Source: Paracoccus amoyensis (GTDB lineage Bacteria; Pseudomonadota; Alphaproteobacteria; Rhodobacterales; Rhodobacteraceae). From it: DNA of 64,000 nucleotides. The stretch spans positions 248,001-312,000 of the forward strand of contig NZ_JACOQL010000005.1 in the NCBI RefSeq assembly GCF_014490725.1. The letters run 5' to 3'. Shown here piece by piece: positions 32,842 to 41,095 of the stretch. The position numbers were made by a program, and so were the translations under genes. Under the pieces are notes generated by a model. It had not been told where the DNA came from, did no database searches, and saw only the letters and a list, made by a program, of their open reading frames with translations. Position 1 is the stretch's first letter, and every line of letters begins with the position of its first letter.

Positions 32842-34911
32842 TCACCTCATGAAACGCGGTGTGTAAGTCTGCCGCTTGCGGCGTGGTGTGTTCGGCGGGG
32901 CGCCTGCCTGACGCGCGGGCGGGTCAGGCGTCAGTGCTTGTTCACCTGCGGTACTGGCACCGACGCCGCCGGCATCCGGTACCGGCGGCGAAACGCCCGC
33001 CTGCTCCTCCAGCTGCCGCCACATGCGCTCGTCCCAGCGATCGGCGCCCATGATCCAGGCCGCAGCGCGGGCATAGACGCGGGTATCCAGCGCCTCGTTG
33101 CGCTCGCGCAGCTTCTGCCATTCCTGACGCCCGTAGCCGCGCTTGTTGCGGACCGTGACCAGCTGTTCGGCCACGAGCTGCTTCAGCCATTCGCTGTCGG
33201 CCCAGTCCGGCAGATGGATCATGCCCGTCGGATCGGGCTGGCCCGCTGCACGCTCGTCATCCGTCGGTCGTTCCAGCCGCAAAAACCGATAGGTCTCGAT
33301 CTTGAAGGTCGCCGTGGCCACCGACCAGAGCCGCGCGCCCCGGCGCAAGCGCCTCCCGCCCACGGTGGCGTCGACGAATGTCGGCCCCGAGACCGGCGTT
33401 GCCCGGTTGAAGCCCTCGAGCCCCTTGACCGGCGCGACCTGTTCGAACCCCTGCGCCCTCGCCCAGGCATAGACCGCTGCCGCCTCATAGCCGGTATCGA
33501 TGGCGAGCTTGGCAATCGGCATGACCGCGCCATGTTCGTGCTGCCATGTGCGGCCGAGGAGCTTCGTCAGTTCCGCCCAGGCGGCGGGGCTGTCCGGCCC
33601 GCCGGGAATGACGATGTGATCGACGAGCCAGCTCTGCAGGCCCCGACCCCAGGCCCAGATATCGACCTCGATCCGGTCCTTCTGGATGTCGGCACCAGCC
33701 GTCAGAAACAGCCCGCCCTCGGGGATCTGGGCACCGAAAACTTCGCGCCGGTCGGCCAGCCGCTGCCATTCCGGCGCCTCGCCGCGTTCGACCCATGTCT
33801 CGCCCAGCAGCGTGTTGCGCGCTGCCCGCAGCATCTCGTCATTGCCCTGGGCGGCCAGCCATTCCCGGGCGATCTGCTCCCAGCTCTTCCAGCCGATGGG
33901 CGAATAAAGCGCCGAGAGGTGATAGCCGACGTGATGCGGGTCAGTCGCAACAGCCGTCGCGCGCCATTCGCCCGCCTCCAGCATGGCGGTCTTGTGATGC
34001 TCGGCGATCAGTTTATCGCAGGCGTTGCAGGCATAGGCGGCCGTTTCCGGTCGGCCCTTCTCCCAGCGCAGCCGTTCGAATTCCAGCCACTGCATCGCCC
34101 CGCAATGCGGGCAGGGGACAAAGAAGCGTCGCTGATCGGACGCCTCGAATTCCTGCTCGATCCGGCTCAGTCCCCGGATGGTCGGGGTCGAGACCAGAAA
34201 CACCTTTCGGCGATGCGCGAAGGTCGTGCTGCGCGCCTCGGCCAGCGTCACCGGATCGCCCTCCTCGTCAGCCGAGGGCGGATAGGCGTCGATCTCGTCC
34301 AGAAACAGATAGCGCGCGGGCATGGACCGCAGGCCCGTGGCCGAGTTCGCCCCGGTCAGGACCAGGATGCCGCCGGGGAATTCCTTGGACAGCATCGAGT
34401 TCCCGGCATCGCGGGACCGGGCCGGGCTGACCCGTTCGCGCAAGGCGGGACTGTCGGCGATCAGCGGATCGAGCCGCCCGCGTGAGGCGCGCTTGGCCAT
34501 CTCCACCGTCGGCAGCACCGCCAGCATCGGCCCCGGCGCGTGATGGATGACGAAGCCGATCCAGTTATTCCCAGCCTCGGTCGCCCCCACCTGCGCCGCT
34601 TTCATGAAGCTGATCCGCTGCGCCGGATGGCCGGGCGAGAGCGCATCCATGATCTCGCTGAGATACGGCGTCCGGGCGGTGCGATAGCGCCCGGGTTCTG
34701 CCGCCGCCCGCGAGGACAGCCAGCGATGCCTGTCGGCCCATTCCGACACGGTCAGATCGGGATCGGGCCGGATCCCGCGCGACCAGGCGCGCAGCATGTC
34801 CTCGGCGCCGTCGAAGCTCAGATCGGGTGCGATATCTTCATCATCGGTCCCATCGTCATGGGTCAAGCGCGACCTTGAGATCGGCGAGGGCGGTGAGCTG
34901 GTCTCGGACAT
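32842..34911 (-). CDS. Terminase large subunit, GpA family
   Basis: A 689-residue packaging ATPase/nuclease. Features: LTVSEWADRHRWLSSRAAAE, FMKAAQVGATEAGNNW (Walker A-like), RYLFLDEIDAYPPSADEEGD (Walker B), VFLVSTPTIRGLSRIEQEFE, a zinc finger with CPHCG and CNACDK, and the nuclease-domain TAGADIQKDRIEVDIWAWG. It cuts and pumps DNA into the prohead, which places this phage with the cos-type lambda terminases. It overlaps the small-subunit gene by 56 bp; no better start is seen. Confidence 0.95.
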   Translation of the reverse strand: MSETSSPPSPISRSRLTHDDGTDDEDIAPDLSFDGAEDMLRAWSRGIRPDPDLTVSEWADRHRWLSSRAAAEPGRYRTARTPYLSEIMDALSPGHPAQRISFMKAAQVGATEAGNNWIGFVIHHAPGPMLAVLPTVEMAKRASRGRLDPLIADSPALRERVSPARSRDAGNSMLSKEFPGGILVLTGANSATGLRSMPARYLFLDEIDAYPPSADEEGDPVTLAEARSTTFAHRRKVFLVSTPTIRGLSRIEQEFEASDQRRFFVPCPHCGAMQWLEFERLRWEKGRPETAAYACNACDKLIAEHHKTAMLEAGEWRATAVATDPHHVGYHLSALYSPIGWKSWEQIAREWLAAQGNDEMLRAARNTLLGETWVERGEAPEWQRLADRREVFGAQIPEGGLFLTAGADIQKDRIEVDIWAWGRGLQSWLVDHIVIPGGPDSPAAWAELTKLLGRTWQHEHGAVMPIAKLAIDTGYEAAAVYAWARAQGFEQVAPVKGLEGFNRATPVSGPTFVDATVGGRRLRRGARLWSVATATFKIETYRFLRLERPTDDERAAGQPDPTGMIHLPDWADSEWLKQLVAEQLVTVRNKRGYGRQEWQKLRERNEALDTRVYARAAAWIMGADRWDERMWRQLEEQAGVSPPVPDAGGVGASTAGEQALTPDPPARQAGAPPNTPRRKRQTYTPRFMR

Positions 34912-35452
34912 GGGTTTCCAACACCCTCTGCAGCACGCCGGTGCCGATGCTGATCGCTTCCCCGGTGGTCTTTTCCATCTCTGCCGAGAGTTCCGCCGCC
35001 ATGATCGCGGCGACGCGGGCGGGCCAGGTCACCCAGGCATCGCGCTCCTGCCGCGCCAGCCGGAAGACCAGCGTTTCGGCCCGCGCCCGGTCGACCAGCA
35101 CGCCCTTCTTCTTCTGGATGGCGATCTGGCGTTCCTGCGCCTGATAGACCGTCAGCGCCGTCCGGGCCTTCAGATAGGAGGACGAGTCGCCTGGGCCGGA
35201 GATCGATGGGGCGGCGAGGTTGTCGGCGGCGCGGGTCGTCCTTTCCGGCATCGCTGCCTGCCGCGCGGTGCCGCCCTTTGCCCGATTCTGCTGATCGGGA
35301 TCGGTCGTGGCCGCGCGGCGGGCGTCCGATGCTGCCGCATCGATGGAACCGTCGGCAAAGAGGACCAGCCTGCCGCTCTTCCGCGCCTTCTGGATCGCCC
35401 CGCGCGACAGCCCGGCATGGGCGGCATAGGCCCGCTCGCTCATGCCCTGCAT
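34856..35452 (-). CDS. Terminase small subunit-like protein
   Basis: A 198-residue protein with an N-terminal winged-helix-like segment (MSERAYAAHAGLSRGAIQKA, RKSGRLVLFADGSIDAAASD) and a long helical C-terminal part (TALTVYQAQERQIAIQKKKG, VDRARAETLVFRLARQERDA). This matches lambda Nu1-type small subunits that recognise the cos site and hand DNA to the large subunit. It is the first gene of the leftward structural operon and is divergent from the DUF3489 gene pair; 35453-35577 should hold both promoters. Confidence 0.82.
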   Translation of the reverse strand: MQGMSERAYAAHAGLSRGAIQKARKSGRLVLFADGSIDAAASDARRAATTDPDQQNRAKGGTARQAAMPERTTRAADNLAAPSISGPGDSSSYLKARTALTVYQAQERQIAIQKKKGVLVDRARAETLVFRLARQERDAWVTWPARVAAIMAAELSAEMEKTTGEAISIGTGVLQRVLETHVRDQLTALADLKVALDP

Positions 35453-35577
35453 GGAAAACCCGTCTGAAGATGATGGTGATGTGCATCAGAAAGCACTGTT
35501 CTTGCTCCGAATTCTCTACACTTCAGGGCGCGCCAGAGCGATGCTGCATCAACGAAACGATGCACCCGGAGACCGGA

Positions 35578-35805
35578 ATGACCAGCAAACCCGCCCGCAC
35601 CAATGACGCCGCCCTTGCCGCCTTCATCGCGAAGAAGGCCGAGATCGACGCCATGCTGGCCCGGTTGCAGACTTTCAGCGAGGACCACTTTGGCATCGAT
35701 CCCGAGCGGCTGAACTGGGGTCACGTTGGCAGCCTCGACTATCAGGCGAACCTGCTGAAGCAGATCAGCGATTTTTCCTTTGGCGAAGGCGAACACGCCG
35801 CCTGA
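35578..35805 (+). CDS. Small conserved hypothetical protein upstream of DUF3489
   Basis: From ATG 35578 (GGAGA six bases upstream) the product is 75 residues: TNDAALAAFIAKKAEIDAML, ARLQTFSEDHFGIDPERLNW, GHVGSLDYQANLLKQISDF. It has a helical pattern and good coding character. Small proteins like it precede DUF3489 genes in related genomes; function is unknown. ATG 35560 is an alternative start. Confidence 0.68.
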   Translation: MTSKPARTNDAALAAFIAKKAEIDAMLARLQTFSEDHFGIDPERLNWGHVGSLDYQANLLKQISDFSFGEGEHAA

Positions 35806-35902
35806 TCGACAGGCAACTGACACGTACCAAGCCCCGCGCCAAGCGGGGCCCGCATCCGTAGAAGCCTACCGCGACCTGCGGCGGCGATCCACGGAGCCAG
35901 CA

Positions 35903-36451
35903 ATGACCAAACTCACCGACACGCAGACCCTGATCCTGACACGCGCCAGCGCCCGGCCCGGCAATCTCGCATTGCCGCTGCCCGACGGGCTGCACGGCGC
36001 GGCAGCGAAGATGGCCATTGGCCGGATGGTGAAACTTGGCCTGATCAAGGAGGTCGAGGCCAACACCCGGCGTGGCGAACCGCTCTGGCGCGAGACCGGC
36101 GACGGGCACGGCACGACGCTGATCGCCACCGAGGCCGGGTTGGCGGCCATCGGCATCGATCCTGTGGTGGTCAAGACCATGGCGGGGCTGCGCGATGCCA
36201 AGCCCGAGGCCATCGCCGCAGCCCAGCGCCCCGGCACAAAACGGGCCCAGCTGATCGCCATGCTGCAGGCGAAGGACGGCGCGACCATCGCCGAGATTGC
36301 TGAGGCGACGGGATGGCAGGCACATTCGATTAGGGGCGCCATTTCCGGATCTCTGAAAAAGAAGCTGGGGCTGACCGTCACCTCAGAAAAACTCGCTGAG
36401 AGGGGCAGGGTCTATCGGCTTGCCGGGCATTTTGACGCTACGATCAGCTAG
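35903..36451 (+). CDS. DUF3489 domain protein
   Basis: From ATG 35903 the product is 182 residues. The N-terminal half (LTDTQTLILTRASARPGNLA, MAIGRMVKLGLIKEVEANTR, TTLIATEAGLAAIGIDP) looks like a winged helix. The C-terminal half is DUF3489 (GTKRAQLIAMLQAKDGATIA, EIAEATGWQAHSIRGAIS, GSLKKKLGLTV), also helix-turn-helix-like. It is probably a DNA-binding regulator; its target is unknown. A remnant of a second copy is at 440-590. Confidence 0.85.
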   Translation: MTKLTDTQTLILTRASARPGNLALPLPDGLHGAAAKMAIGRMVKLGLIKEVEANTRRGEPLWRETGDGHGTTLIATEAGLAAIGIDPVVVKTMAGLRDAKPEAIAAAQRPGTKRAQLIAMLQAKDGATIAEIAEATGWQAHSIRGAISGSLKKKLGLTVTSEKLAERGRVYRLAGHFDATIS

Positions 36452-36578
36452 GGTTAGCGCCTCATATGGCGGCAATGCGGGACAGAACTTACCTTCGCTG
36501 CGCTTGGCGAATTGTCAGCATCGGCGTGACACGGCCCCTCGAGCCGCAGGTCATCGTGAACTTTTCTATGTATGCCGA

Positions 36579-37535
36579 TTACCTCGGTCGTTTGCCGAGA
36601 ACTTCCTTGAGCGGCGTCTTCATCACGCCGCATTCATCAGAGTTCTCGCCTTCGCGCGTGATGAACTGGGCTATCTCTTCTTCACTTCGTTCACCAACCG
36701 GCGCGGCATCGCCCGCCCAACCGCACTCCGAGCATAAAGGCCTCTCAAAGATTACCTCAGGGTTATTCGGGTCCAAGCCCTCCTCGGGAAAAAGGCGGTG
36801 GGACTCACAGGCGGGGCATTGGTCAGGGACGCCGCGCAGGTGCCGGACGCAGATTGACGTTGCCATGCCAATGGCGTGAGATACAGCATTTGTAGCGACT
36901 TCGGCGTCCATCCACTTCCCAGACTGGGAATGTGTCAGCCAGTTCACATAGTCCCACGTCTCTTTTAACGTTGTCTTGATTAGGCGCCGACGTTCCCGGT
37001 TGTCGGCCCCGCTAAGAAACGCGTCAAATATCCTTTCCACCCATAACTTGAAGTTCGAGCGTTGGGGAAGATCTTGTTCGGGCCAGTCGTATGCGTCCTG
37101 TGCAGCGTGTACGAACGCTAGTAGGTTCTCACGGCACCGGACTCCGATTGCTCGAAACGCCCCCGGGTCATTTGCCTGCGCCAGCGCGGCCTCGCATTGC
37201 CCGATAGCGTGCAGGACACTCGTGAAAGGTCGCACGCTCTCGACGTCCACCTGCTTCACGTCGTTGCGGGGTATGCGTAGGCAGAGACCCATGTGAAACG
37301 TGATAGCAAGATCCAAGTTGGGGAACTGCTCCTGCGAGTAGAGGTTCGTCGGGTTCGTAATTACCCACCACCGGCCATCGCTCGCGTGTATGTCCCAGAC
37401 CGCATGTGTATGCCCGATGACAGACTCGGCGTAGACCTTTTGTGCGAACCTGACTTCTGTGCCTTCGGGTGACTGCCCGAGATAGTAGTCGATGACCTCT
37501 CGCTTTTCTTCGTCTGTGAATTCCAGCATTCGCAT
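36579..37535 (-). CDS. Hypothetical protein with C-terminal zinc-ribbon-like motif
   Basis: A 318-residue protein I cannot assign. The first 120 residues look alpha/beta (MRMLEFTDEEKREVIDYYLG, AVWDIHASDGRWWVITNPTN, LAITFHMGLCLRI). The middle is helical (LLAFVHAAQDAYDWPEQDLP, FKLWVERIFDAFLSGADNRE). Near residue 245 begins CPACESH, then CSECGWAGD, a split CxxC/CxxC zinc ribbon. It lies on the prophage accessory segment between DUF3489 and the C5 methyltransferase and reads as less GC-rich than its neighbours. It is a cargo gene, possibly defence-related, but nothing in the sequence proves that. Confidence 0.7.
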   Translation of the reverse strand: MRMLEFTDEEKREVIDYYLGQSPEGTEVRFAQKVYAESVIGHTHAVWDIHASDGRWWVITNPTNLYSQEQFPNLDLAITFHMGLCLRIPRNDVKQVDVESVRPFTSVLHAIGQCEAALAQANDPGAFRAIGVRCRENLLAFVHAAQDAYDWPEQDLPQRSNFKLWVERIFDAFLSGADNRERRRLIKTTLKETWDYVNWLTHSQSGKWMDAEVATNAVSHAIGMATSICVRHLRGVPDQCPACESHRLFPEEGLDPNNPEVIFERPLCSECGWAGDAAPVGERSEEEIAQFITREGENSDECGVMKTPLKEVLGKRPR

Positions 37536-37649
37536 TCTCCGCTATGGGCACATGATACCGCTCTGGATTTCGAGGAGATAGAGGGTCAGGCCAAATACGG
37601 AATAACTTGCGAGTTCCTTGGGTAATATGGGCTCACAGCCGCGATTCAC

Positions 37650-38756
37650 CTAGAATCTTCGGACATCCTCCAGCAGTTGATGCGCCAGAGTTCTGAGCGC
37701 ATGCGCCGCAACCAGGGGGACCACGCCATTGCCACAGAGGCGGAGCCGGTCCACCCTGTTGGCCAGCCCATCAGAGCCTCGACGAACAGCGGGTTCAGCG
37801 TCCGGCGCTGATCGCAAGTATCGTTGCCAGCCATCGGCGTCGTGAGGACCTGGCGGCCAAGGAGGCCGTTCACCGGCGTGTTCGCCAGCGTCGTCGCCCC
37901 GTCCTTGTGGTCGCGCGCCGTGGGCGTCATCCACATCTGGCTGGCATGGGTCAGATCGGCCGATTTGCGGTTGCCCGCGCTCGGTTTCACGCCATCCGTC
38001 GCCAGCGGCGTCGGCCATTGCGCGGCGGTCGTCGCAAGGTTCATCCCGTGCTTGCCCGCCGCCTGCGACGGCGTCGGTCTGGTCTGCCGGTTCTCGTTGG
38101 CACTGGCCCTCGGTGTTGGCCAGAGGCGCAGCATCTCGGTCCGGTTCCCGCCGCTCGAACGGGTGCCAGAGCAGGCGCGCGGGGTCGGCCAACTCGTCGC
38201 CTTCGCGGATGGCGAGGATGAAGAGGCGCTCCCGGCGATGCGGGGCGCCGACTTCCGCCGCCGTAAACAATCCCGCCGCAAGGCGGTAGCCCATGCCGAC
38301 CAGTCCTCGGGCGACTTCGGGGAAGCCAAGGCGGAGATGATGGGCGACGTTTTCGAGGAAGACGAAGGGCGGCTCGACCTCGCCGATGATCCGGGCGACA
38401 TGCGGCCAGAGGTGGCGCGGGTCGTCCGCACCCCGGCGCTTGCCCGCCACGGAGAACGGCTGGCACGGATAGCCTGCAGAGACGATATCCACCGCGCCGC
38501 GCCAAGGCTTGCCGTCGAAGGAGGCAATGTCGTCCCAGACAACAGCCTGATCCAGGGTCGCGTCCGCCATCCGCGCCACGAGAGTGGCTGCGGCGTAGGT
38601 TTCCCGTTCGACATGGCCCACAGCTCGATATCCAGGCAGGGCGAGGGTGAGGCCGAGATCGATCCCGCCCGCGCCGGAGCAGAGGGACAGGCCGAAAAGG
38701 CATGCGTCATCGGCCCCGGAAACGCGTTCGGGGGCAGGTAAAGCCAGGTCATTCAT
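37650..38756 (-). CDS. DNA (cytosine-5) methyltransferase
   Basis: A 368-residue C5 methyltransferase. Motif I is FGLSLCSGAGGIDLGL, motif IV the catalytic SAGYPCQPFSVAGKRRGADD, motif VI FVFLENVAHHL, motif VIII GAPHRRERLFILA, and the C-terminal motif X LCGNGVVPLVAAHALRTLA. The region between about 205 and 330 is low in hydrophobic residues, with repeats such as LADP, LANTEG and MADAAG. It would methylate cytosine in a specific site, probably protecting phage DNA from host restriction; no cognate restriction enzyme is seen. The stop-to-start gap from the upstream methylase gene is 4 bp. A second frame over the same DNA is also open. Confidence 0.9.
   Translation of the reverse strand: MNDLALPAPERVSGADDACLFGLSLCSGAGGIDLGLTLALPGYRAVGHVERETYAAATLVARMADATLDQAVVWDDIASFDGKPWRGAVDIVSAGYPCQPFSVAGKRRGADDPRHLWPHVARIIGEVEPPFVFLENVAHHLRLGFPEVARGLVGMGYRLAAGLFTAAEVGAPHRRERLFILAIREGDELADPARLLWHPFERREPDRDAAPLANTEGQCQREPADQTDAVAGGGQARDEPCDDRRAMADAAGDGWRETERGQPQIGRSDPCQPDVDDAHGARPQGRGDDAGEHAGERPPWPPGPHDADGWQRYLRSAPDAEPAVRRGSDGLANRVDRLRLCGNGVVPLVAAHALRTLAHQLLEDVRRF
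37670..38160 (-). other. Second open frame with methylase-like signatures inside the C5 methyltransferase gene
   Basis: The frame 38752-37646 is open for 368 codons, like the main gene. In its second half it reads LWPTPRASANENRQ, QWPTPLATDGVKPSAGNRKS, MWMTPTARDHKDGATT and LNPLFVEALMGWPTGWTG, which strongly resemble the repeated WPTP and MGWPTGWT motifs seen at the C-termini of other phage DNA methylases. Main-frame LADA/LANT repeats are read from the same bases. Only one frame starts with a real methyltransferase N-terminus, so this may be a fossil or a frame used after a shift. Confidence 0.45.
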
Positions 38757-38760
38757 GGTC

Positions 38761-40014
38761 TCAGCGTCGGGAGGTTGTCAGGTCGGCGAAGGTCTGATCG
38801 GTGCCGTCCAGCACCGCCATCTGCCCGGTCAGGTTCTGCCAGCGGGTGATGGCGACATCGACATAGGCGGGGTTCAGCTCGATCCCGTAGCAAACCCGGC
38901 CGGTGGTCTCAGCGGCGATCAGAGTGGTGCCTGAGCCCATGAAGGGCTCGTAAATGGCCTGCCCGGGGCTGGAATTGTTCAGGATCGGCCGGCGCATGCA
39001 TTCGACCGGCTTCTGGGTGCCGTGCACCGTTTCCGCATCCTGATCCTTGTTCGCGATCTGCCAGAGCGTCGTCTGCTTCCGGTCCCCGGCCCAGTGACCC
39101 TTGCCGCGCTTCTTCACGGCATACCAGCAGGGTTCGTGCTGCCAGTGATAGTCGCCCCGGCTCAGCACCAGCCGGTCCTTGGCCCAGATGATCTGTGAGC
39201 GGATGTCGAACCCCGCCGCGATCAGGCTGTCGGCGACCGTGGTTGCATGCAGCGCCCCATGCCAGACATAGGCGACATCGCCCGGAAACAGCGCCCAGGC
39301 CTCGCGCCAGTCGGCGCGGTCATCGTTCAGCACCTTGCCGGTGCGCTTGGTCTTGGCGGCGCCGGTCTGGTTCCTCCAGGCCGGATCATATTCCACGCCA
39401 TAGGGCGGGTCGGTCACCATCAGCAGCGGCCGGACATCGCCGAGCAGTTTTGCCACCACATCGGCGGCGGTGCTGTCGCCGCAGATCAGCCGGTGGTCAC
39501 CCAGCCGCCAGAGATCGCCCGGCACCGAGACCGGGTTGACGGGCGGTTCCGGCACCTCGTCCTCGCCCTCGGCTGCGCCGTCATCCGCCAGATCAGGATC
39601 CTGCAGCAGGGCCTCCAACTCGTCCTCGGCGAAGCCCAGTAGCGACAGGTCGAAATCGTCGGCCAGCAGTCCAGCCACTTCGTCCCGCAGCAAGGCCTCG
39701 TCCCAGTCACCAAGTTCCGTCAGCTTGTTGTCGGCAATGCGGTAGGCCCGCCGCTCCGCCTCGTCGAGATGCCCGAGCCGGATTACCGGCACCTCCGCAA
39801 GCCCCAGTTCCGTCGCCGCCAGCACGCGACCATGACCTGCGATCAGCTCGCCATCGTCCCCGACCATGCAGGGCACGGTCCAGCCGAACCGCGCCATGCT
39901 GGCGGCGATGCGAGCCACCTGATCGGGCCCGTGCATCTTGGCGTTCCGGGCATAGGGGCGCAGCCGCTCGATCGGCCAGAACTCGATCTGGCGCGGCGCA
40001 AAGGCGAGGTCCAT
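38761..40014 (-). CDS. ParB-domain DNA methyltransferase (N6-adenine/N4-cytosine type)
   Basis: From ATG 40014 the product is 417 residues. Residues about 10-110 are a ParB/Srx-like domain (IERLRPYARNAKMHGPDQVA, DGELIAGHGRVLAATELG, HLDEAERRAYRIADNKLTEL). The methyltransferase domain follows with the catalytic motif TDPPYGVEYDP and, at the C-terminal side, the AdoMet motif YEPFMGSGTTLIAAETTGRV, order beta. Such fused enzymes are common on phages and probably protect or mark phage DNA. A decayed copy is at 1816-2659. Upstream (40020-40100) are several GTGGCTTCC-like short repeats of unknown role. Confidence 0.92.
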   Translation of the reverse strand: MDLAFAPRQIEFWPIERLRPYARNAKMHGPDQVARIAASMARFGWTVPCMVGDDGELIAGHGRVLAATELGLAEVPVIRLGHLDEAERRAYRIADNKLTELGDWDEALLRDEVAGLLADDFDLSLLGFAEDELEALLQDPDLADDGAAEGEDEVPEPPVNPVSVPGDLWRLGDHRLICGDSTAADVVAKLLGDVRPLLMVTDPPYGVEYDPAWRNQTGAAKTKRTGKVLNDDRADWREAWALFPGDVAYVWHGALHATTVADSLIAAGFDIRSQIIWAKDRLVLSRGDYHWQHEPCWYAVKKRGKGHWAGDRKQTTLWQIANKDQDAETVHGTQKPVECMRRPILNNSSPGQAIYEPFMGSGTTLIAAETTGRVCYGIELNPAYVDVAITRWQNLTGQMAVLDGTDQTFADLTTSRR

Positions 40015-40322
40015 GGGGCAGGGTGATCCTGTGGTTTTGGGTGGCTTCCAGCAGGTGGCTTCCTGCTGGCTTCCTTTCGGGGTGGCTTCCGCGATGTGGC
40101 TTCTGGAATCCACCGGGAATCCAGGAGGGATCCACCCCTTGGCGACGATCAAGCCTTTGTTTTATTGACAGAAACGGTGCTCAGGCTGGTCAGGTGGATT
40201 CCGCCTGGATTCCCCGGTGAAATCGCCTGACGCTGGCAAAGTTTCGCGCTGCGCCCCCCCGAATACGGACAGCGCCGGGGAGGAACCATGGCAGGGGGTG
40301 GGGCTGAAGGGTCTAACCAAGA

Positions 40323-40355
40323 GAGCGCCTGAGACGGTCTGTTTTTCTCGCGCTC
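40323..40355. repeat. Hairpin in the methylase leader
   Basis: GAGCGC (40323-40328) pairs with GCGCTC (40350-40355). The equivalent stem at 2925-2955 in the relic copy has a different sequence in places, which suggests conservation of the structure. The 40015-40396 interval has no gene; it contains this stem and the short GTGGCTTCC repeats. Confidence 0.45.
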
Positions 40356-40396
40356 GTCTCCGATGCTTGGCTTATGAGTCAACAGGGGCACCGATG

Positions 40397-41095
40397 TCAA
40401 ACTGTTTTGTTGCCGATCTGTTCGCGGCTCGTCAGGTGCGCCCATGGTTGCTGTTTCGGCATGGCATCCGTCACGTCGATGCTCCGCAGCAGGCCGCCCT
40501 CGCGCAGCCCTTCGCGCACCCAGTCCAGCGCCAGCCACCATTGCGCGTAGTGTCGCCGCGCCGCGGCGATCTGGTTGGGATGTGGTGACCAGGTGACCGG
40601 GCAGGCGCGGAGTTCGACCGTTCGCCACTTGCCACGAGTCAGCACACGCGCCGTGCCAACCGCGATGGTGACGGACCGTTCGCCATGCTGGTTGCGCTTC
40701 ATCTCGACCGGCACGCAGCGGGGCACGGCGCCGGGCATCCAGTCCGGGGTCATACCGGCGCGGGCCAGTTCGGCGATGCGGATCGCCATGCGCAGCCCGC
40801 CGAGGGAGGTCGGCAGGTTTGCCACGCAGGCAGCAATCACCTCGGCATCCTCGTGGGTGGAGCTGTCGGGCTTGTAGCGCCCACCATCGATCCGGCAGCC
40901 CAGCGCGGCGCGCTGCATCACCACATATTCGAGGCCGAAGCCGGGGCTGTCGCCGCGTTCCGGATCGGGCGGCTCGGGCAATTCCAGCCGGGCCTTTTCG
41001 GTGCGAAAGGCCCATTCCAGCGCCTGCTGGATGCCCAGCGCGCGTTTCGTGCGGGGGCCGGCGCGGCGGTTCAGGAGGCGGGAATGAACCGTCAC
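40397..41095 (-). CDS. Conserved phage hypothetical protein (DUF6362-like position)
   Basis: A 232-residue protein: GIQQALEWAFRTEKARLELP, FGLEYVVMQRAALGCRIDGG, AEVIAACVANLPTSLGGLRM, AIRIAELARAGMTPDWMPGA, WRTVELRACPVTWSPHPNQI and QWWLALDWVREGL. It is conserved next to the initiator-like gene in related prophages, and a relic is at 6995-7420. The helical core with RIAELARAGMTP looks DNA-binding. A role in phage replication or late control is possible but unproven. It overlaps the next gene by 4 bp. Confidence 0.7.
   Translation of the reverse strand: MTVHSRLLNRRAGPRTKRALGIQQALEWAFRTEKARLELPEPPDPERGDSPGFGLEYVVMQRAALGCRIDGGRYKPDSSTHEDAEVIAACVANLPTSLGGLRMAIRIAELARAGMTPDWMPGAVPRCVPVEMKRNQHGERSVTIAVGTARVLTRGKWRTVELRACPVTWSPHPNQIAAARRHYAQWWLALDWVREGLREGGLLRSIDVTDAMPKQQPWAHLTSREQIGNKTV

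Noticed and set aside
28216..34485. Long plus-strand frames opposite the capsid (393 codons) and terminase (515 codons)
   Set aside because: These are antisense shadows; the minus-strand products are clearly recognised capsid and terminase proteins.
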